Below, in pieces: positions 50,225 to 59,577 of a stretch of 64,000 bases of DNA. Location of the stretch: NCBI RefSeq assembly GCF_000380485.1, contig NZ_AQYG01000037.1, positions 1-64,000 on the forward strand. The letters are read 5' to 3'. Both the position numbers and the translations under genes were made by a program. How positions within the stretch are numbered: position 1 is the first letter of the stretch; every line of letters starts with the position of its first letter. This DNA is from Jongsikchunia kroppenstedtii DSM 45133. Its GTDB lineage: Bacteria; Actinomycetota; Actinomycetes; Mycobacteriales; Mycobacteriaceae. The notes under the pieces were generated by a model that was given only the letters and a program-made list of their open reading frames with translations, was not told where the DNA came from and ran no database searches.

Positions 50225-51301
50225 ATGATGTCTCGAGTCGACCGGCTGCGCAGCATGCCGTTGGAGCCCTGGCTGGAGGCCGGCCGCCCGCTGGCGGAGG
50301 CGGTGGTCCTCCGATTGCGGGCGCGGGGAGTCCGGTCTGACGATCTGCTTCCAGCCATCTGCGAACTGGCGACGGACGGTGACGCGCAGTGTCGAGACTT
50401 CCTGAAAGATATTGAGACACCGCCGGAGTGGGCGGATTTCGATCGCATGCGACCCGGCGCCGCGATGGCCTGCCGGCACTTCCCGATGCTCGGTGTCGCG
50501 TTGCTGCACGGCGGACTGATGACAACCTTCTGCAGTGCCGACGCCGCCTACATCCTGGCCGGCACCAACCGCCTCGAACAGGACGTGGTGCGTCGCATAT
50601 TCGAGTCGGGCACGCTCTTCTTCGGGGTGCTCGACATCGACGCGCTGCGACCGGGCGGCAGCGCGTGGGAAACCTGTGTGCGGGTGCGGCTGATGCACAC
50701 GATGATCCGGATGAACCTGGGCAGCGCGCGCGAGTGGCCGCTGCGGGGCGTCCCGATCAATGCGCTGCAGACCTCGGCGGGGCCACTGTTCTTCGGGTCG
50801 ATGGTGCTTGATCGACTGCGGTCGTCGGGCGCGGTGATCAGTCCCGCGGAGGCCGACGGCTATTACCTGATCTGGCGTTATGTCACCGCCGTGCTGGGCG
50901 TGCCGCGCGACCTGCTCGGTGACACCGCGGAGGAGCAGGCGGCGCTCGATGCTCGGGTGCTCGAATACAGCTTCGATCCCGACGACAACTCGCGAAAACT
51001 GGCCGACGCCTTGCTGTCCGGGCTCAAGCATCTCCCGCATGCCGAACGCGTGCCGCGGGCGGTGCACGAGGTGCTCGCTCGGCACATGCTGGGCGACATG
51101 CGCGCCGACGCCATGGGAATCGATCGTCATCGGCTCGGCTCGTGGCTGGCGCGGGTCGTGGCGCGCGGCCTGACGGCATATGGCTGGTTCCAGCGCATCC
51201 CTGTGGTGGCGCCCCGGCTCGAGCGTTTCGGTCGCGGGTATCTGGAAAGGCTTGTGCGTGAGGGCCTGGCCGGCGTGCCGGCCGATTTTCAGCCGCAGTA
51301 G
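50225..51301 (+). CDS. Oxygenase MpaB/Lcp family protein (DUF2236)
   Basis: A 358-residue helical protein of the DUF2236 family, which includes fungal MpaB and the haem-b latex-clearing protein Lcp of Gordonia and Streptomyces. The core VRVRLMHTMIRMNLGSAREWP (about residues 157-177) with its conserved Arg/His, followed by GVPINALQTSAGPLFFGSMVLDRL and a GYYLIWRYVTAVLGVP segment, is the family signature. It is shorter than Lcp and lacks an export signal, so it is cytosolic and not a typical rubber oxygenase. Substrate unknown. ATG 50225 or 50228 with GGGAG upstream. Probably repressed by the divergent PadR. Confidence 0.83.
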   Translation: MMSRVDRLRSMPLEPWLEAGRPLAEAVVLRLRARGVRSDDLLPAICELATDGDAQCRDFLKDIETPPEWADFDRMRPGAAMACRHFPMLGVALLHGGLMTTFCSADAAYILAGTNRLEQDVVRRIFESGTLFFGVLDIDALRPGGSAWETCVRVRLMHTMIRMNLGSAREWPLRGVPINALQTSAGPLFFGSMVLDRLRSSGAVISPAEADGYYLIWRYVTAVLGVPRDLLGDTAEEQAALDARVLEYSFDPDDNSRKLADALLSGLKHLPHAERVPRAVHEVLARHMLGDMRADAMGIDRHRLGSWLARVVARGLTAYGWFQRIPVVAPRLERFGRGYLERLVREGLAGVPADFQPQ

Positions 51302-51327
51302 CGGTCCGTCGAAGGAACAGGATTCAG

Positions 51328-52239
51328 ATGACAGATCAGCCGAGACCGACTCGCCTGCGGACGTTCACCAACGACGGGCTGACTTTCGATGTCATGGACG
51401 AGGGGCCGGTCGACAGCCCCGTTGTCATTGCGCTGCATGGGTTTCCGGATCGGGTTGGGATGCGTGCACTGGCGGCGCCCTTGAGCTCGGCCGGATTTCG
51501 GGTGTTGGCTCCCGATCAGCGTGGGTACTCGCCGGGCGCGCGGCCGCGGGGCGTCGAGAACTACACCGTCGACCGCCTCGCCGCGGACATCCTGGCGCTC
51601 GCCGACCAGGCGGGTGTCACGAGATTCCATGTCCTGGGCCATGACTGGGGAGCCACCGTGGCGTGGGAGCTGGCCGGCTCGCGCGCCGACCGCGTCTGCA
51701 CGCTGACCGCGCTGTCGGTGCCGCATCCGCATGCGTTCCTCGCCGCGATACCGCGCGGACAGATATTTCGGTCCTGGTACATGGTGCTGTTCCAGATCCC
51801 GTGGCTGCCGGAAAAGCTTATGCTGCTACTGCTTTCGCTGGGCCAGCTGCCCCGACGACTCCGTGGACACGGCCGCGTCGCCACGCGGCTTGCCGACCGG
51901 CTGGCGTCGCGGACCCCGGCCGGCCCCATCGATGAGATGTACGCGCTCTGGCGCGAACGTGGTGCTCCCACCGCGGTTCTCAACTGGTATCGCGCGATGC
52001 TGCGGCGCACCTCGGGCTACGAAGACGTCGGGATACCAACTCTGTACGTGTGGAGCACCGGCGATCACTTCATCGGACGAACGGCCGCCGAGGCCTGCGT
52101 CCGGTACGTCAGCGGTCCGTATCGATTCGAGGTGCTCGACGGCGTCTCCCATTGGATACCCCGGGAGCGTCCCGACGAGCTCGCGGGAATGGTGGCTGCG
52201 CATGTTCAGCGCAGCGCGAGCGTGTCCGGCGGCGCGTGA
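51328..52239 (+). CDS. Alpha/beta-hydrolase, epoxide-hydrolase-like
   Basis: A 303-residue alpha/beta-hydrolase: HGFPDRVGM (oxyanion HGxP), nucleophile elbow VLGHDWGATVAW with Asp (about residue 106) instead of Ser, an acid in WSTGDHFIG and His in GVSHWIPRERP. Asp nucleophile with HGFP is the epoxide-hydrolase or haloalkane-dehalogenase pattern; the cap lacks an obvious way to tell them apart by eye. It starts 26 bases after the oxygenase with GAAGGA upstream, so the two are probably co-transcribed: an oxygenase followed by an epoxide hydrolase would make chemical sense (inference). Confidence 0.86.
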   Translation: MTDQPRPTRLRTFTNDGLTFDVMDEGPVDSPVVIALHGFPDRVGMRALAAPLSSAGFRVLAPDQRGYSPGARPRGVENYTVDRLAADILALADQAGVTRFHVLGHDWGATVAWELAGSRADRVCTLTALSVPHPHAFLAAIPRGQIFRSWYMVLFQIPWLPEKLMLLLLSLGQLPRRLRGHGRVATRLADRLASRTPAGPIDEMYALWRERGAPTAVLNWYRAMLRRTSGYEDVGIPTLYVWSTGDHFIGRTAAEACVRYVSGPYRFEVLDGVSHWIPRERPDELAGMVAAHVQRSASVSGGA

Positions 52240-52245
52240 ACCGCT

Positions 52246-52794
52246 TTAGCTCCAGTCGTATTCGGCCCGCAGGCGGTTCGCGATGCGATCGAATCGGTCG
52301 CGGCTGAGGATCGCGCCCTCGCGGCGGATCCCGGCCTCGGGCACGTCCAGGACGCGGTCGAGGCGGATGAAACTCTCCCGGCGTTCGTTGTCCCAGCTGC
52401 CGGACCCGATGGACTCCCAGTCCGAGTCGTCGCGGCGGTGCTGCTGGCTCGAGAGCATCAGGCCCAGCAGGTGCTTGCCGTCCCGGCCGACGACCAGCAC
52501 CGGACGGTCCTTGCCCTCGCCGTTGTGCTCCTCGAACTCGACCCATGTCCACACGATCTCGCCCGGGTCGGCCTGGCCGTCCAGCTGCGGCGAGTGCTCG
52601 ATCGACCGCGCCCGGCTGCCGGTGTCGTGAAAGGTGCCGGTTATGGGCCGCCCGGCGCCGGCCGCCGACCCGGAGCCCAGACGTTGCTGCAGCGCAGCCT
52701 TGCCCTTGTCGAGAGCGCCGGACTTCTGCAGTTCGCGATACAGCTTCGGCCCGTGCTGTTTGGCGAGCGAGAACACGGTTCCCCAAGTACCCAT
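52246..52794 (-). CDS. PemK/MazF-like protein (Rv2405-like)
   Basis: A 182-residue protein. The N-terminal 75 residues are helical and Gly/Ala-rich. The rest resembles the PemK/MazF barrel: PGEIVWTWVEFEEHNGEGKDRPVLVVGRDGKHLLGLMLSS, then GSWDNERRESFIRLDRVLDVP. MazF enzymes are mRNA-cutting toxins, but no antitoxin gene accompanies this one, and members near lepA are conserved in Mycobacteriales, so a housekeeping role is as likely. ATG 52794 has TACCCT 6 bases upstream; the frame open to 53103 is not used. It converges on the hydrolase gene. Confidence 0.78.
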   Translation of the reverse strand: MGTWGTVFSLAKQHGPKLYRELQKSGALDKGKAALQQRLGSGSAAGAGRPITGTFHDTGSRARSIEHSPQLDGQADPGEIVWTWVEFEEHNGEGKDRPVLVVGRDGKHLLGLMLSSQQHRRDDSDWESIGSGSWDNERRESFIRLDRVLDVPEAGIRREGAILSRDRFDRIANRLRAEYDWS

Positions 52795-52800
52795 ACGGTC

Positions 52801-52806
52801 AGGGTA
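52801..52806 (-). promoter_or_regulatory. Putative -10 element of the PemK-like gene
   Basis: On the minus strand TACCCT lies 6 bases before the ATG at 52792-52794. Confidence 0.5.
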
Positions 52807-52856
52807 GGTCGTGGCCGAAGGGCGGCGCGGCAAGGCATGGTCGGCGGCCCGCCGCG

Positions 52857-53759
52857 TCAGGAGTCGAGGGCGGCCAGCAACGCCGTGCGAAACCGGGACA
52901 CCGTGTGCGGCAGCCATAGCGCCTGCACCGGCGACAACGGCGGTGTCTCGAAGTCCTTCACGACGGCGCGACCACCGAGCGTCGGCCCGGCCGGATCGGT
53001 GACGAACACGCAGGCCTGACGATCGACGAGAGCCGCCGTGGCGGGCGGCGTTCCCTGCACCCGGTTGATCCGCAGCTCCGGCTCGATTCCCGCACGCCGA
53101 CAATGGGATACCAGGAAATCCGTGTAGAACGATCGTCGCTCCGGCGCCCAGACGATGACCGGGTGCGTGGCGAGATCGTCCGCGATCCGGATCCGGTCCC
53201 GGGCGGCCAGGGGATGGTCGGCGGCGACGGCGAGCCGCATCGGCTGATAGGCCACGATCGCCGACGTCAGCCCGTCCGGGGTCGTGACGCCCCGACGGAG
53301 TATCAGGTCGGCGGACCCGGATATGAGTTCGTGGTGAATATCGTCGGGAAACACCTGGCGCACGGTGACCGATGTGTCGGGCCAGTCGTCGAGCACGGGC
53401 TCGATCAGCGAGAACACCTCGGCGTTGGACAGTGCGGGGGAGTGTCCGACGACGAAGGCGGGCGCTGATCCGTCAGCGCTGCGTCGTACGGACTCGGTGA
53501 GCCGCCGCGCGCCGGCCAGTAGCGGCCGTGCGCCTTCCAGGAGATCCTCGCCGGCGGGAGTCAGGGTCAGGCGGCGATGTTGGCGGTGGAAAAGGGTCAC
53601 GCCCATCTCGCGTTCGAGGCGGCGGATTGCGGTGGACAACGCCTGCTGGGTGATGAAGAGGCGCTCCGCCGCGGCCGCGAGGGTCTCGGTTTCGGCCACT
53701 GCAACGAACTGCTCGAGCCGGCGGGTATCCGGGACCGCAGAGGCTGGCTGAACAGGCAT
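52857..53759 (-). CDS. LysR-family transcriptional regulator
   Basis: A 300-residue LysR regulator: N-terminal helix-turn-helix RRLEQFVAVAETETLAAAAERLFITQQALSTAIRRLEREMGVTLFHR (about residues 13-60) and the two-lobed effector domain (about 90-290). It is divergent from a short-chain dehydrogenase gene with a CATCGAA/TTCGATG repeat between, so it probably controls that operon and itself. The frame begins at a TTG (53765); I prefer ATG at 53757-53759 because TAGTGT lies 6 bases upstream. Confidence 0.92.
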   Translation of the reverse strand: MPVQPASAVPDTRRLEQFVAVAETETLAAAAERLFITQQALSTAIRRLEREMGVTLFHRQHRRLTLTPAGEDLLEGARPLLAGARRLTESVRRSADGSAPAFVVGHSPALSNAEVFSLIEPVLDDWPDTSVTVRQVFPDDIHHELISGSADLILRRGVTTPDGLTSAIVAYQPMRLAVAADHPLAARDRIRIADDLATHPVIVWAPERRSFYTDFLVSHCRRAGIEPELRINRVQGTPPATAALVDRQACVFVTDPAGPTLGGRAVVKDFETPPLSPVQALWLPHTVSRFRTALLAALDS

Positions 53760-53765
53760 ATACAA

Positions 53766-53771
53766 ACACTA
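53766..53771 (-). promoter_or_regulatory. Putative -10 element of the LysR gene
   Basis: On the minus strand TAGTGT lies 6 bases before the ATG at 53757-53759. Confidence 0.5.
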
Positions 53772-53781
53772 GTTGATTATT

Positions 53782-53799
53782 CATCGAAAACATTCGATG
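53782..53799. promoter_or_regulatory. LysR-type operator candidate
   Basis: CATCGAA (53782-53788) and TTCGATG (53793-53799) are exact inverted 7-mers with a 4-base centre, in the region between the divergent LysR and dehydrogenase genes. Confidence 0.55.
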
Positions 53800-53884
53800 G
53801 AAGTTGATCTCTACCGCTCCTAGCGTCGAATCCGAGAAGACCACGAGGTCGATCGCACACAGGAAGCCACGAAGGAGACATCAC

Positions 53885-54649
53885 ATGACCACTAGCGCGT
53901 CTGTATTGCTGGAGAACAAGAGCGCCGTCGTCGCCGCCGGCGCGAAGAACCTCGGCGGGCTGATCTCGCGGCAGTTCGGCGAGCTCGGCGCCAACGTTGC
54001 CGTGCATTACAACAGCGATTCGTCGCGCCCGGACGCGGAGAAGACCGCCGCCGAGGTCGAGGCGGCTGGCGCCCGCGCGATCATCGTGCAGGGCGATCTG
54101 ACCGTCCCGGGCAACGTGACAGCGTTGTTCGATGCGGCCGTCGAGGCATTCGGCGGCGTAGACATCGCCGTCAACACCGTCGGCAAGGTGCTGCGCAAGC
54201 CGATCCTCGAAACCACCGAAGCGGAATACGATTCGATGTTCGACATCAACTCGAAGGCCGCCTACTTCTTCATTCAGGAGGCGGGAAAACGACTGCGCGA
54301 CAACGGGTCCGTGATGACGATCGCCACCTCGTTGCTCGCCGCGTTCACCGACGGCTATTCGACCTATGCGGGCGGTAAGGCGCCGCTGGAACATTTCACG
54401 CGGGCGGCGGCGAAGGAGTTCGCCGATCGGGGTATCGCTGTCAACAACATCGCGCCCGGCCCGATGGACACGCCGTTCTTCTACCCGCAGGAGACCCCGG
54501 AACGGGTGGATTTCCATAAGTCGCAGGCCATGGGCAATCGGCTCACCGAGATCGAAGACATCGCCCCCATCGTCATCTTCCTTGCGACGCAAGGACATTG
54601 GATCACCGGTCAGACCATCTTCGCCAACGGCGGCTACACCACGCGATAA
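53885..54649 (+). CDS. Short-chain dehydrogenase/reductase
   Basis: A 254-residue SDR: cofactor motif VVAAGAKNLGGLISRQF (a variant glycine-rich loop, residues 14-30), acidic-loop region HYNSDSSRPDAEKT that suggests NADP preference, catalytic Ser in VMTIATSLLA, and YSTYAGGKAPLEHF (Tyr about 160 and Lys about 164). The end GHWITGQTIFANGGYTTR is standard. ATG 53885 follows an AAGGAG site; the frame open to 53804 runs through the operator. It is followed by a SnoaL-like gene, together a probable LysR-controlled pair. Substrate not predictable. Confidence 0.91.
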   Translation: MTTSASVLLENKSAVVAAGAKNLGGLISRQFGELGANVAVHYNSDSSRPDAEKTAAEVEAAGARAIIVQGDLTVPGNVTALFDAAVEAFGGVDIAVNTVGKVLRKPILETTEAEYDSMFDINSKAAYFFIQEAGKRLRDNGSVMTIATSLLAAFTDGYSTYAGGKAPLEHFTRAAAKEFADRGIAVNNIAPGPMDTPFFYPQETPERVDFHKSQAMGNRLTEIEDIAPIVIFLATQGHWITGQTIFANGGYTTR

Positions 54650-54689
54650 GCGTGGACCATTGGCCAGAGATCAACAGGAGACAGAGATA

Positions 54690-55010
54690 ATGACCGAACT
54701 GCCAGCACCCGTTCAGGCTTCGATCGACTCGACGAATGCCGGGGACTTGGCCGGCTTCCTCGCGACGTTCACGTCCGATGGGGCAGTAGACGATTGGGGC
54801 CGGGTCTTTCGTGGGTCGGCCGAGATCACCGGCTGGAGCAATGCGGAGTACATCGGCAAGAACGTCACGCTGTCGGTGACGTCCAGCACCACCGAAGGCG
54901 ACCAGACGATTGTCATCGCGACCGTTGGCGGCGACGGTTTCAACGGCCCGTCGACGTTCACCTACACGGTTGACGACGGCGGAGTGTCGCTGATGAAGAT
55001 CACCGCCTGA
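54690..55010 (+). CDS. SnoaL/NTF2-like small protein
   Basis: A 106-residue protein with the cone-shaped NTF2-like fold expected from IDSTNAGDLAGFLATFTSDGAVDDWGRVFRGSAEITGWSNAEYIG and a beta-rich C-terminus. The family includes isomerases, hydrolases and simple ligand-binding proteins; the Tyr/Asp set of ketosteroid isomerase is not complete, so no reaction is proposed. ACAGGAGA lies before the ATG at 54690, 40 bases after the SDR gene, so it is co-transcribed with it. The frame open to 54366 overlaps the SDR gene and is not coding. Confidence 0.8.
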   Translation: MTELPAPVQASIDSTNAGDLAGFLATFTSDGAVDDWGRVFRGSAEITGWSNAEYIGKNVTLSVTSSTTEGDQTIVIATVGGDGFNGPSTFTYTVDDGGVSLMKITA

Positions 55011-55028
55011 CGATTCGGCGGCGCGGCG

Positions 55029-55697
55029 TCAGAGCAGGTACTGCTCCACCGCGTCGCCGGTCAGCCGGGCGACCGGCTTCTTGTCCGGGTTGAGCTCGTG
55101 ACCGACCCCGGTGATCTCCACGATGTGGACCGCCGCCGGGATCGCCGCCACCGCCGACTCCAGCTCCGCGCTGGTCGCGAACGGGTCGGAGCTGCCATGG
55201 ATGATCACCGTCGGCCGGGTGACGTCCGGGAAGTGCTCGGTGCGCAGGCGATCGGGCTTGCCGGGCGGATGCAGGGGATAGGCCGTCAGCAGCAGTCCGT
55301 CGGCGACCGCGGGGTCTTCGGCGACGACCATCGAGGCCTGCCGTCCGCCGTACGACTGGCCGCCCACGAGCACCGGGACGTCCCCGGCGAGCGCGCGCAT
55401 GGCCGCCGCTGCCGCGACGATCCCGGCCCGGTCATCGGCGGATTTGCTGGGCGACGGCGGCCCCTTCTCGCGTCGCTGGCGATAGGGCAGGTCGATGCGG
55501 CCGACCAGCAGGCCGCGCTCGCATAGGTCCACCGCGAGCGCCCGCAACAGCTTCGATTGGAAGTTGCTGCCGGCACCGTGCGCGATCACGACGGCGGCGA
55601 TCGGATCACGGTCGGGGCGGTGCAGCGCACCGACGATATCGACCCCGTCGAGCGTCTGCTGCCAACTGGTCACGCCTGGCTTGGAAGCGGCTGCCAT
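55029..55697 (-). CDS. Alpha/beta-hydrolase (Tex30/KANL3-like dienelactone-hydrolase group)
   Basis: A 222-residue alpha/beta-hydrolase: [21 protein letters not shown] (oxyanion loop, about residues 35-55), nucleophile [16 protein letters not shown] (Ser about 114), Asp in [10 protein letters not shown] and His in [11 protein letters not shown]. This matches the small cytosolic Tex30/KANL3-like group. Substrate unknown. The start ATG (55695-55697) directly abuts the lepA upstream region on the other strand, and it converges on the SnoaL-like gene. Confidence 0.85.
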   Translation of the reverse strand: MAAASKPGVTSWQQTLDGVDIVGALHRPDRDPIAAVVIAHGAGSNFQSKLLRALAVDLCERGLLVGRIDLPYRQRREKGPPSPSKSADDRAGIVAAAAAMRALAGDVPVLVGGQSYGGRQASMVVAEDPAVADGLLLTAYPLHPPGKPDRLRTEHFPDVTRPTVIIHGSSDPFATSAELESAVAAIPAAVHIVEITGVGHELNPDKKPVARLTGDAVEQYLL

Positions 55698-55746
55698 GCA
55701 TCAACGCTCTCATGAGAAACTGGTGGCTGCTATTTCGCCACAAGGA

Positions 55747-57609
55747 GTGAGACAAATCAGCTTCGCCGATACGACGTTCACCGATCCCGCCCGGATCCGT
55801 AACTTCTGCATCATCGCCCACATCGACCACGGCAAATCGACCCTGGCCGACCGGATGCTGCAGCTGACCGGCGTGGTCGAGGAGCGGGCGATGCGCGCGC
55901 AGTACCTCGACCGCATGGATATCGAGCGCGAGCGCGGCATCACGATCAAGGCGCAGAACGTGCGGCTGCCCTGGACCGTGGACGGTCCCGAGGGCAAGAC
56001 CGACTACGTGATGCATCTCATCGACACCCCCGGTCACGTCGACTTCACCTACGAGGTCTCACGCGCGCTCGAGGCCTGTGAGGGCGCGGTGCTGCTGGTC
56101 GACGCCGCCCAGGGCATCGAGGCGCAGACGCTGGCCAACCTCTACCTGGCGATGGACAAGGATCTCGAGATCATCCCGGTCCTCAACAAGATCGACCTGC
56201 CGGCCGCCGATCCCGATAAGTACGCCGCCGAGATCGCGCACATCATCGGCTGCGAACCGGATGACGTGCTGCGGGTCTCCGGCAAGACCGGCGAGGGCGT
56301 CGACGCGCTGCTCGACCGCGTGGTCGCGAAGGTCCCGGCGCCGGTCGGCGATCCGGATGCGCCCGCACGGGCCATGATCTTCGACTCGGTCTACGACACC
56401 TACCGCGGCGTCGTCACCTATATCCGCGTGGTCGACGGGAAACTCATCCCGCGCGAGAAGATCGCGATGATGTCCACCGGGGCGACCCACGAGCTGCTGG
56501 AGATCGGCATCGTCTCGCCGGAGCCGAAGGCCACCAAGGGGCTCGGCGTCGGTGAGGTCGGCTACCTCATCACCGGCGTGAAGGACGTCCGCCAATCAAA
56601 GGTCGGCGATACTGTCACCACCGCGCGGCACGGTGCGACCGAGGCGCTCACGGGCTACCAGGAACCGCGGCCGATGGTCTACTCCGGCCTGTACCCGGTG
56701 GATGGTTCCGACTACCCGGACCTGCGTGATGCGCTCGACAAGCTGCAGCTGAACGATGCCGCGCTCACCTACGAGCCGGAGACCTCCGTGGCGCTCGGGT
56801 TCGGATTCCGTTGCGGCTTCTTGGGTCTGCTGCACATGGAGATCACCCGCGAACGTCTGCAGCGCGAGTTCGGGCTCGACCTGATCTCGACGGCGCCCAA
56901 CGTGGTCTACCGCGTGGTCGGCGAGGACGGCAAGGAGCAGATCGTCACCAATCCGTCGGACTGGCCGGACGGCAAGCTGCGCGAGATCTACGAGCCGATC
57001 ACCAAGACCACGATCATCGCGCCCAGCGAATTCGTTGGCACCATCATGGAGCTGTGCCAGTCGCGCCGTGGCGAACTCGGCGGCATGGACTATCTGTCGG
57101 AGACCCGCGTCGAGCTGCGCTACACGCTGCCGATGGCCGAGATCATCTTCGACTTCTTCGATTCGCTGAAGTCGCGGACCCGCGGCTACGCCAGCCTCGA
57201 CTACGAGGAGGCCGGCGAGCAGGGGGCCGCGCTGGTCAAGGTCGACATCCTGCTGCAGGGCGAGGCCGTCGACGCGTTCAGCGCGATCGTGCACAAGGAC
57301 GCCGCGTTCGCCTACGGCAACAAGATGTGCACCAAGCTCAAGGAGCTCATCCCGCGCCAGCAGTTCGAGGTTCCGGTGCAGGCCGCGATCGGCTCGAAAA
57401 TCATTGCCCGCGAGAATATTCGGGCAATCCGCAAGGATGTGCTCGCCAAGTGCTACGGCGGTGACATCAGCCGTAAGCGCAAGCTGCTCGAGAAGCAGAA
57501 GGAAGGCAAGAAGCGGATGAAGACGATCGGCCGGGTCGACGTCCCGCAGGAGGCATTCGTCGCCGCACTGTCCTCGGATGCCGCGTCCGACAAGCCCAAG
57601 GGCAAATAG
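55747..57609 (+). CDS. lepA: Elongation factor 4 (LepA)
   Basis: A ribosome-associated GTPase that back-translocates or rescues stalled ribosomes. From GTG 55747 it is 620 residues. The G motifs are [16 protein letters not shown] (G1), ERGITIKAQ (G2), [10 protein letters not shown] (G3), [11 protein letters not shown] (G4) and RVSGKTGEG (G5), followed by domains II, III and V and the LepA-specific C-terminal domain ([18 protein letters not shown]). The true start is uncertain: ATG 55696 and GTG 55729 are also in frame. GTG 55747 is chosen because the sequence from [11 protein letters not shown] matches the family and leaves space for a promoter divergent from the hydrolase. Confidence 0.95.
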   Translation: MRQISFADTTFTDPARIRNFCIIAHIDHGKSTLADRMLQLTGVVEERAMRAQYLDRMDIERERGITIKAQNVRLPWTVDGPEGKTDYVMHLIDTPGHVDFTYEVSRALEACEGAVLLVDAAQGIEAQTLANLYLAMDKDLEIIPVLNKIDLPAADPDKYAAEIAHIIGCEPDDVLRVSGKTGEGVDALLDRVVAKVPAPVGDPDAPARAMIFDSVYDTYRGVVTYIRVVDGKLIPREKIAMMSTGATHELLEIGIVSPEPKATKGLGVGEVGYLITGVKDVRQSKVGDTVTTARHGATEALTGYQEPRPMVYSGLYPVDGSDYPDLRDALDKLQLNDAALTYEPETSVALGFGFRCGFLGLLHMEITRERLQREFGLDLISTAPNVVYRVVGEDGKEQIVTNPSDWPDGKLREIYEPITKTTIIAPSEFVGTIMELCQSRRGELGGMDYLSETRVELRYTLPMAEIIFDFFDSLKSRTRGYASLDYEEAGEQGAALVKVDILLQGEAVDAFSAIVHKDAAFAYGNKMCTKLKELIPRQQFEVPVQAAIGSKIIARENIRAIRKDVLAKCYGGDISRKRKLLEKQKEGKKRMKTIGRVDVPQEAFVAALSSDAASDKPKGK

Positions 57610-57624
57610 CCTGCACTCGGGCAG

Positions 57625-58305
57625 TCAGTCTGCACCGGGTACGACGAGGCCGGTCTCGTAGGCCGCGATTGCCAGCTGCGTGCGATCGCGGGCATCGAAT
57701 TTCGTCAACAGCCGCGAAATGTGTGTTTTCACGGTGGTGACGCTGATGAACAACGTCTCGGCGATCTCGGCATTGGTCTTGCCGGTCGCAATGGCGTACA
57801 GCACGTCTCGTTCGCGATCGGTCAAGGTGTTGAGACGTTCGGAAGCAGGCAAGGCGGCGGGGCGCGCGGCAGCGAATTCGTTGATCAGCCGTCGGGTCAC
57901 CGACGGGCTGAGTAGAGAGTCGCCGTCCGCAACGGCCCGGATGGCGTCGATCAGCCGCTCCGGCGGGGTGTCCTTGAGGACGAAACCGCTTGCGCCGGCG
58001 CGCAATGCGGCGAATACGATCTCGTCGTCGTCGAACGTGGTGACCACGAGAATTCGGGAGCGGAGCCCGCGAGACACCAGATGTGCGGTTGCCTCGGTAC
58101 CGTCCATCACCGGCATTCGCACATCCATCAGCACGACGTCGGGATCGCTTCTCTCCGCCTGCCGCAGCGCCTCATCGCCCGTGGCGGCCTCGCCGACCAC
58201 GCGCAGTCCCGGCGAGGCATGGATGAGCGCTCGCAGCCCCGCACGCACGAGCGCTTCATCATCGGCGATCAACACCGATATATCCTGCGGTGCAACGTCG
58301 TTCAC
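57625..58305 (-). CDS. NarL/LuxR-family response regulator
   Basis: A 226-residue response regulator: receiver domain with acidic pocket IADDEALVRAG, phosphorylated Asp in PDVVLMDVRMP (Asp61), Thr in VVTTFDD and Lys in FVLKDTPPERL. A LuxR-type helix-turn-helix follows: LTDRERDVLYAIATGKTNAEIAETLFISVTTVKTHISRLLTKF (about residues 155-200). Its GTG start overlaps the TGA of the upstream kinase gene (GTGA, 58302-58305), so the pair is one operon. Targets unknown. Confidence 0.94.
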   Translation of the reverse strand: MNDVAPQDISVLIADDEALVRAGLRALIHASPGLRVVGEAATGDEALRQAERSDPDVVLMDVRMPVMDGTEATAHLVSRGLRSRILVVTTFDDDEIVFAALRAGASGFVLKDTPPERLIDAIRAVADGDSLLSPSVTRRLINEFAAARPAALPASERLNTLTDRERDVLYAIATGKTNAEIAETLFISVTTVKTHISRLLTKFDARDRTQLAIAAYETGLVVPGAD

Positions 58306-59411
58306 AGTGGGATCACCGCCTCGACCTGATAGCCGCCGGCGACATTGCCCACGGACAGGGTTCCGCCGTGGGCGGCAACTCGCTCACGCATCCCGGTGAG
58401 ACCGAGACCCTCGTGGACTTCCGATGCCGCCCCGATGCCATCGTCGACCACGCGCACCACCATCGAGCCATCCACTCTGACGATCGTGACGACCGCGAGC
58501 CCGGCGTCGGCATGCCGGACCACATTCGTCAGCGCCTCCTGCACGATACGGTAGGCCGTCGTCTGCAGTCGGCGATCGAGGTCGGCGTGATCGGTATTGT
58601 CCGCCAGCTGAATTCGCAGATCACCGGGCCAGTCCGTGACCACGAGGTCATCCAGATCGGCCAGTTGCGGGCTAATCGGCGGCAGGTCCGTGCGGGCCGT
58701 TCGCAAGACGCCGCGCACCTCGTCCAGGGCGGCTCGGCTGGATTCCTCGATGGCGGACAGTGCGTTGCGTGCCTCGGTCGGGTCGGTGTCAAGCACGACG
58801 CGGGCGACACCGCTGCGCAGCGCGATCATGCTGAGCGTGTGTGACACCACATCATGGATGTCACGAGATACCCGCAGTCGTTCCTCGGCGCGAATCCGCG
58901 CCTCGGCCTGCTTTTCGGTCTCGTGTTGCTCGGCGAGGTGCTGGCGTCGATGGCTGCGTTCGCGGCCGGCGAGGGTTCCGATGAGCCAGGCGGGCACCGC
59001 GACGGCCAACTGCACCGCATCCTGGTCATGCTGGCTGTGCATCGCGAAGGCGATCCAGCCGCCGATCAGCGTGACAGTCGACGCCAGCAGGCTGTATGCG
59101 AGCGACTGCCGCCACGGCAGTCGATAGGCGACCCAGGCGACGGCGATCCCGAAGGCGGGTCCCGCATTGCTCACGAAGCCGGTGAAACGCACGTCCGCCA
59201 GCGACGCGATCAGCAGCACGGTGGCGACCGCCAGCAACGCCGGTACCGGAAACCGGCGGCTCCACACAGTGGGAAGAATTGCTGCGGCGCCCAGCGCGGC
59301 CGCGGCCCACGCCGAGGTGCCGGCGGCCGGATGAGCGATCTGCGGCCCGGTGAACACGGCAAAGCAGGCCACTGCAATTGCGGCGTCGGCCGGCGTTGTA
59401 CGGGCACGCAT
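58302..59411 (-). CDS. HisKA_3-type sensor histidine kinase
   Basis: A 369-residue sensor kinase with five or six predicted transmembrane helices in the first 150 residues and almost no extracellular loop, so it may sense the membrane itself. Next come a coiled linker, the HisKA_3 dimerisation helix with phospho-His in RLRVSRDIHDVVSHTLSMI (His186), and the ATPase domain with N-box QEALTNVVRHA and G-boxes VVDDGIGAA and GLGLTGMRERV. The frame is open to 59495, but ATG 59411 has TATGGT 6 bases upstream and is preferred. It resembles the DesK/LiaS class. Confidence 0.9.
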   Translation of the reverse strand: MRARTTPADAAIAVACFAVFTGPQIAHPAAGTSAWAAAALGAAAILPTVWSRRFPVPALLAVATVLLIASLADVRFTGFVSNAGPAFGIAVAWVAYRLPWRQSLAYSLLASTVTLIGGWIAFAMHSQHDQDAVQLAVAVPAWLIGTLAGRERSHRRQHLAEQHETEKQAEARIRAEERLRVSRDIHDVVSHTLSMIALRSGVARVVLDTDPTEARNALSAIEESSRAALDEVRGVLRTARTDLPPISPQLADLDDLVVTDWPGDLRIQLADNTDHADLDRRLQTTAYRIVQEALTNVVRHADAGLAVVTIVRVDGSMVVRVVDDGIGAASEVHEGLGLTGMRERVAAHGGTLSVGNVAGGYQVEAVIPL

Positions 59412-59417
59412 TCGGTC

Positions 59418-59423
59418 ACCATA
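59418..59423 (-). promoter_or_regulatory. Putative -10 element of the histidine kinase operon
   Basis: On the minus strand TATGGT lies 6 bases before the ATG at 59409-59411. Confidence 0.55.
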
Positions 59424-59577
59424 ATGCCGGGGCATCCCGCTGCGCAGCAGTCGCACGATCGATGGCCGGGTCGTTCGTGCGGAGGACCCCGGCATAGGAA
59501 GAATCGATTCCGCGGTCGGAGAATACCGGGCCGCAGACGGATGCGAGCGACGCCGCAGCTACGGCATCGTTCGCCGC

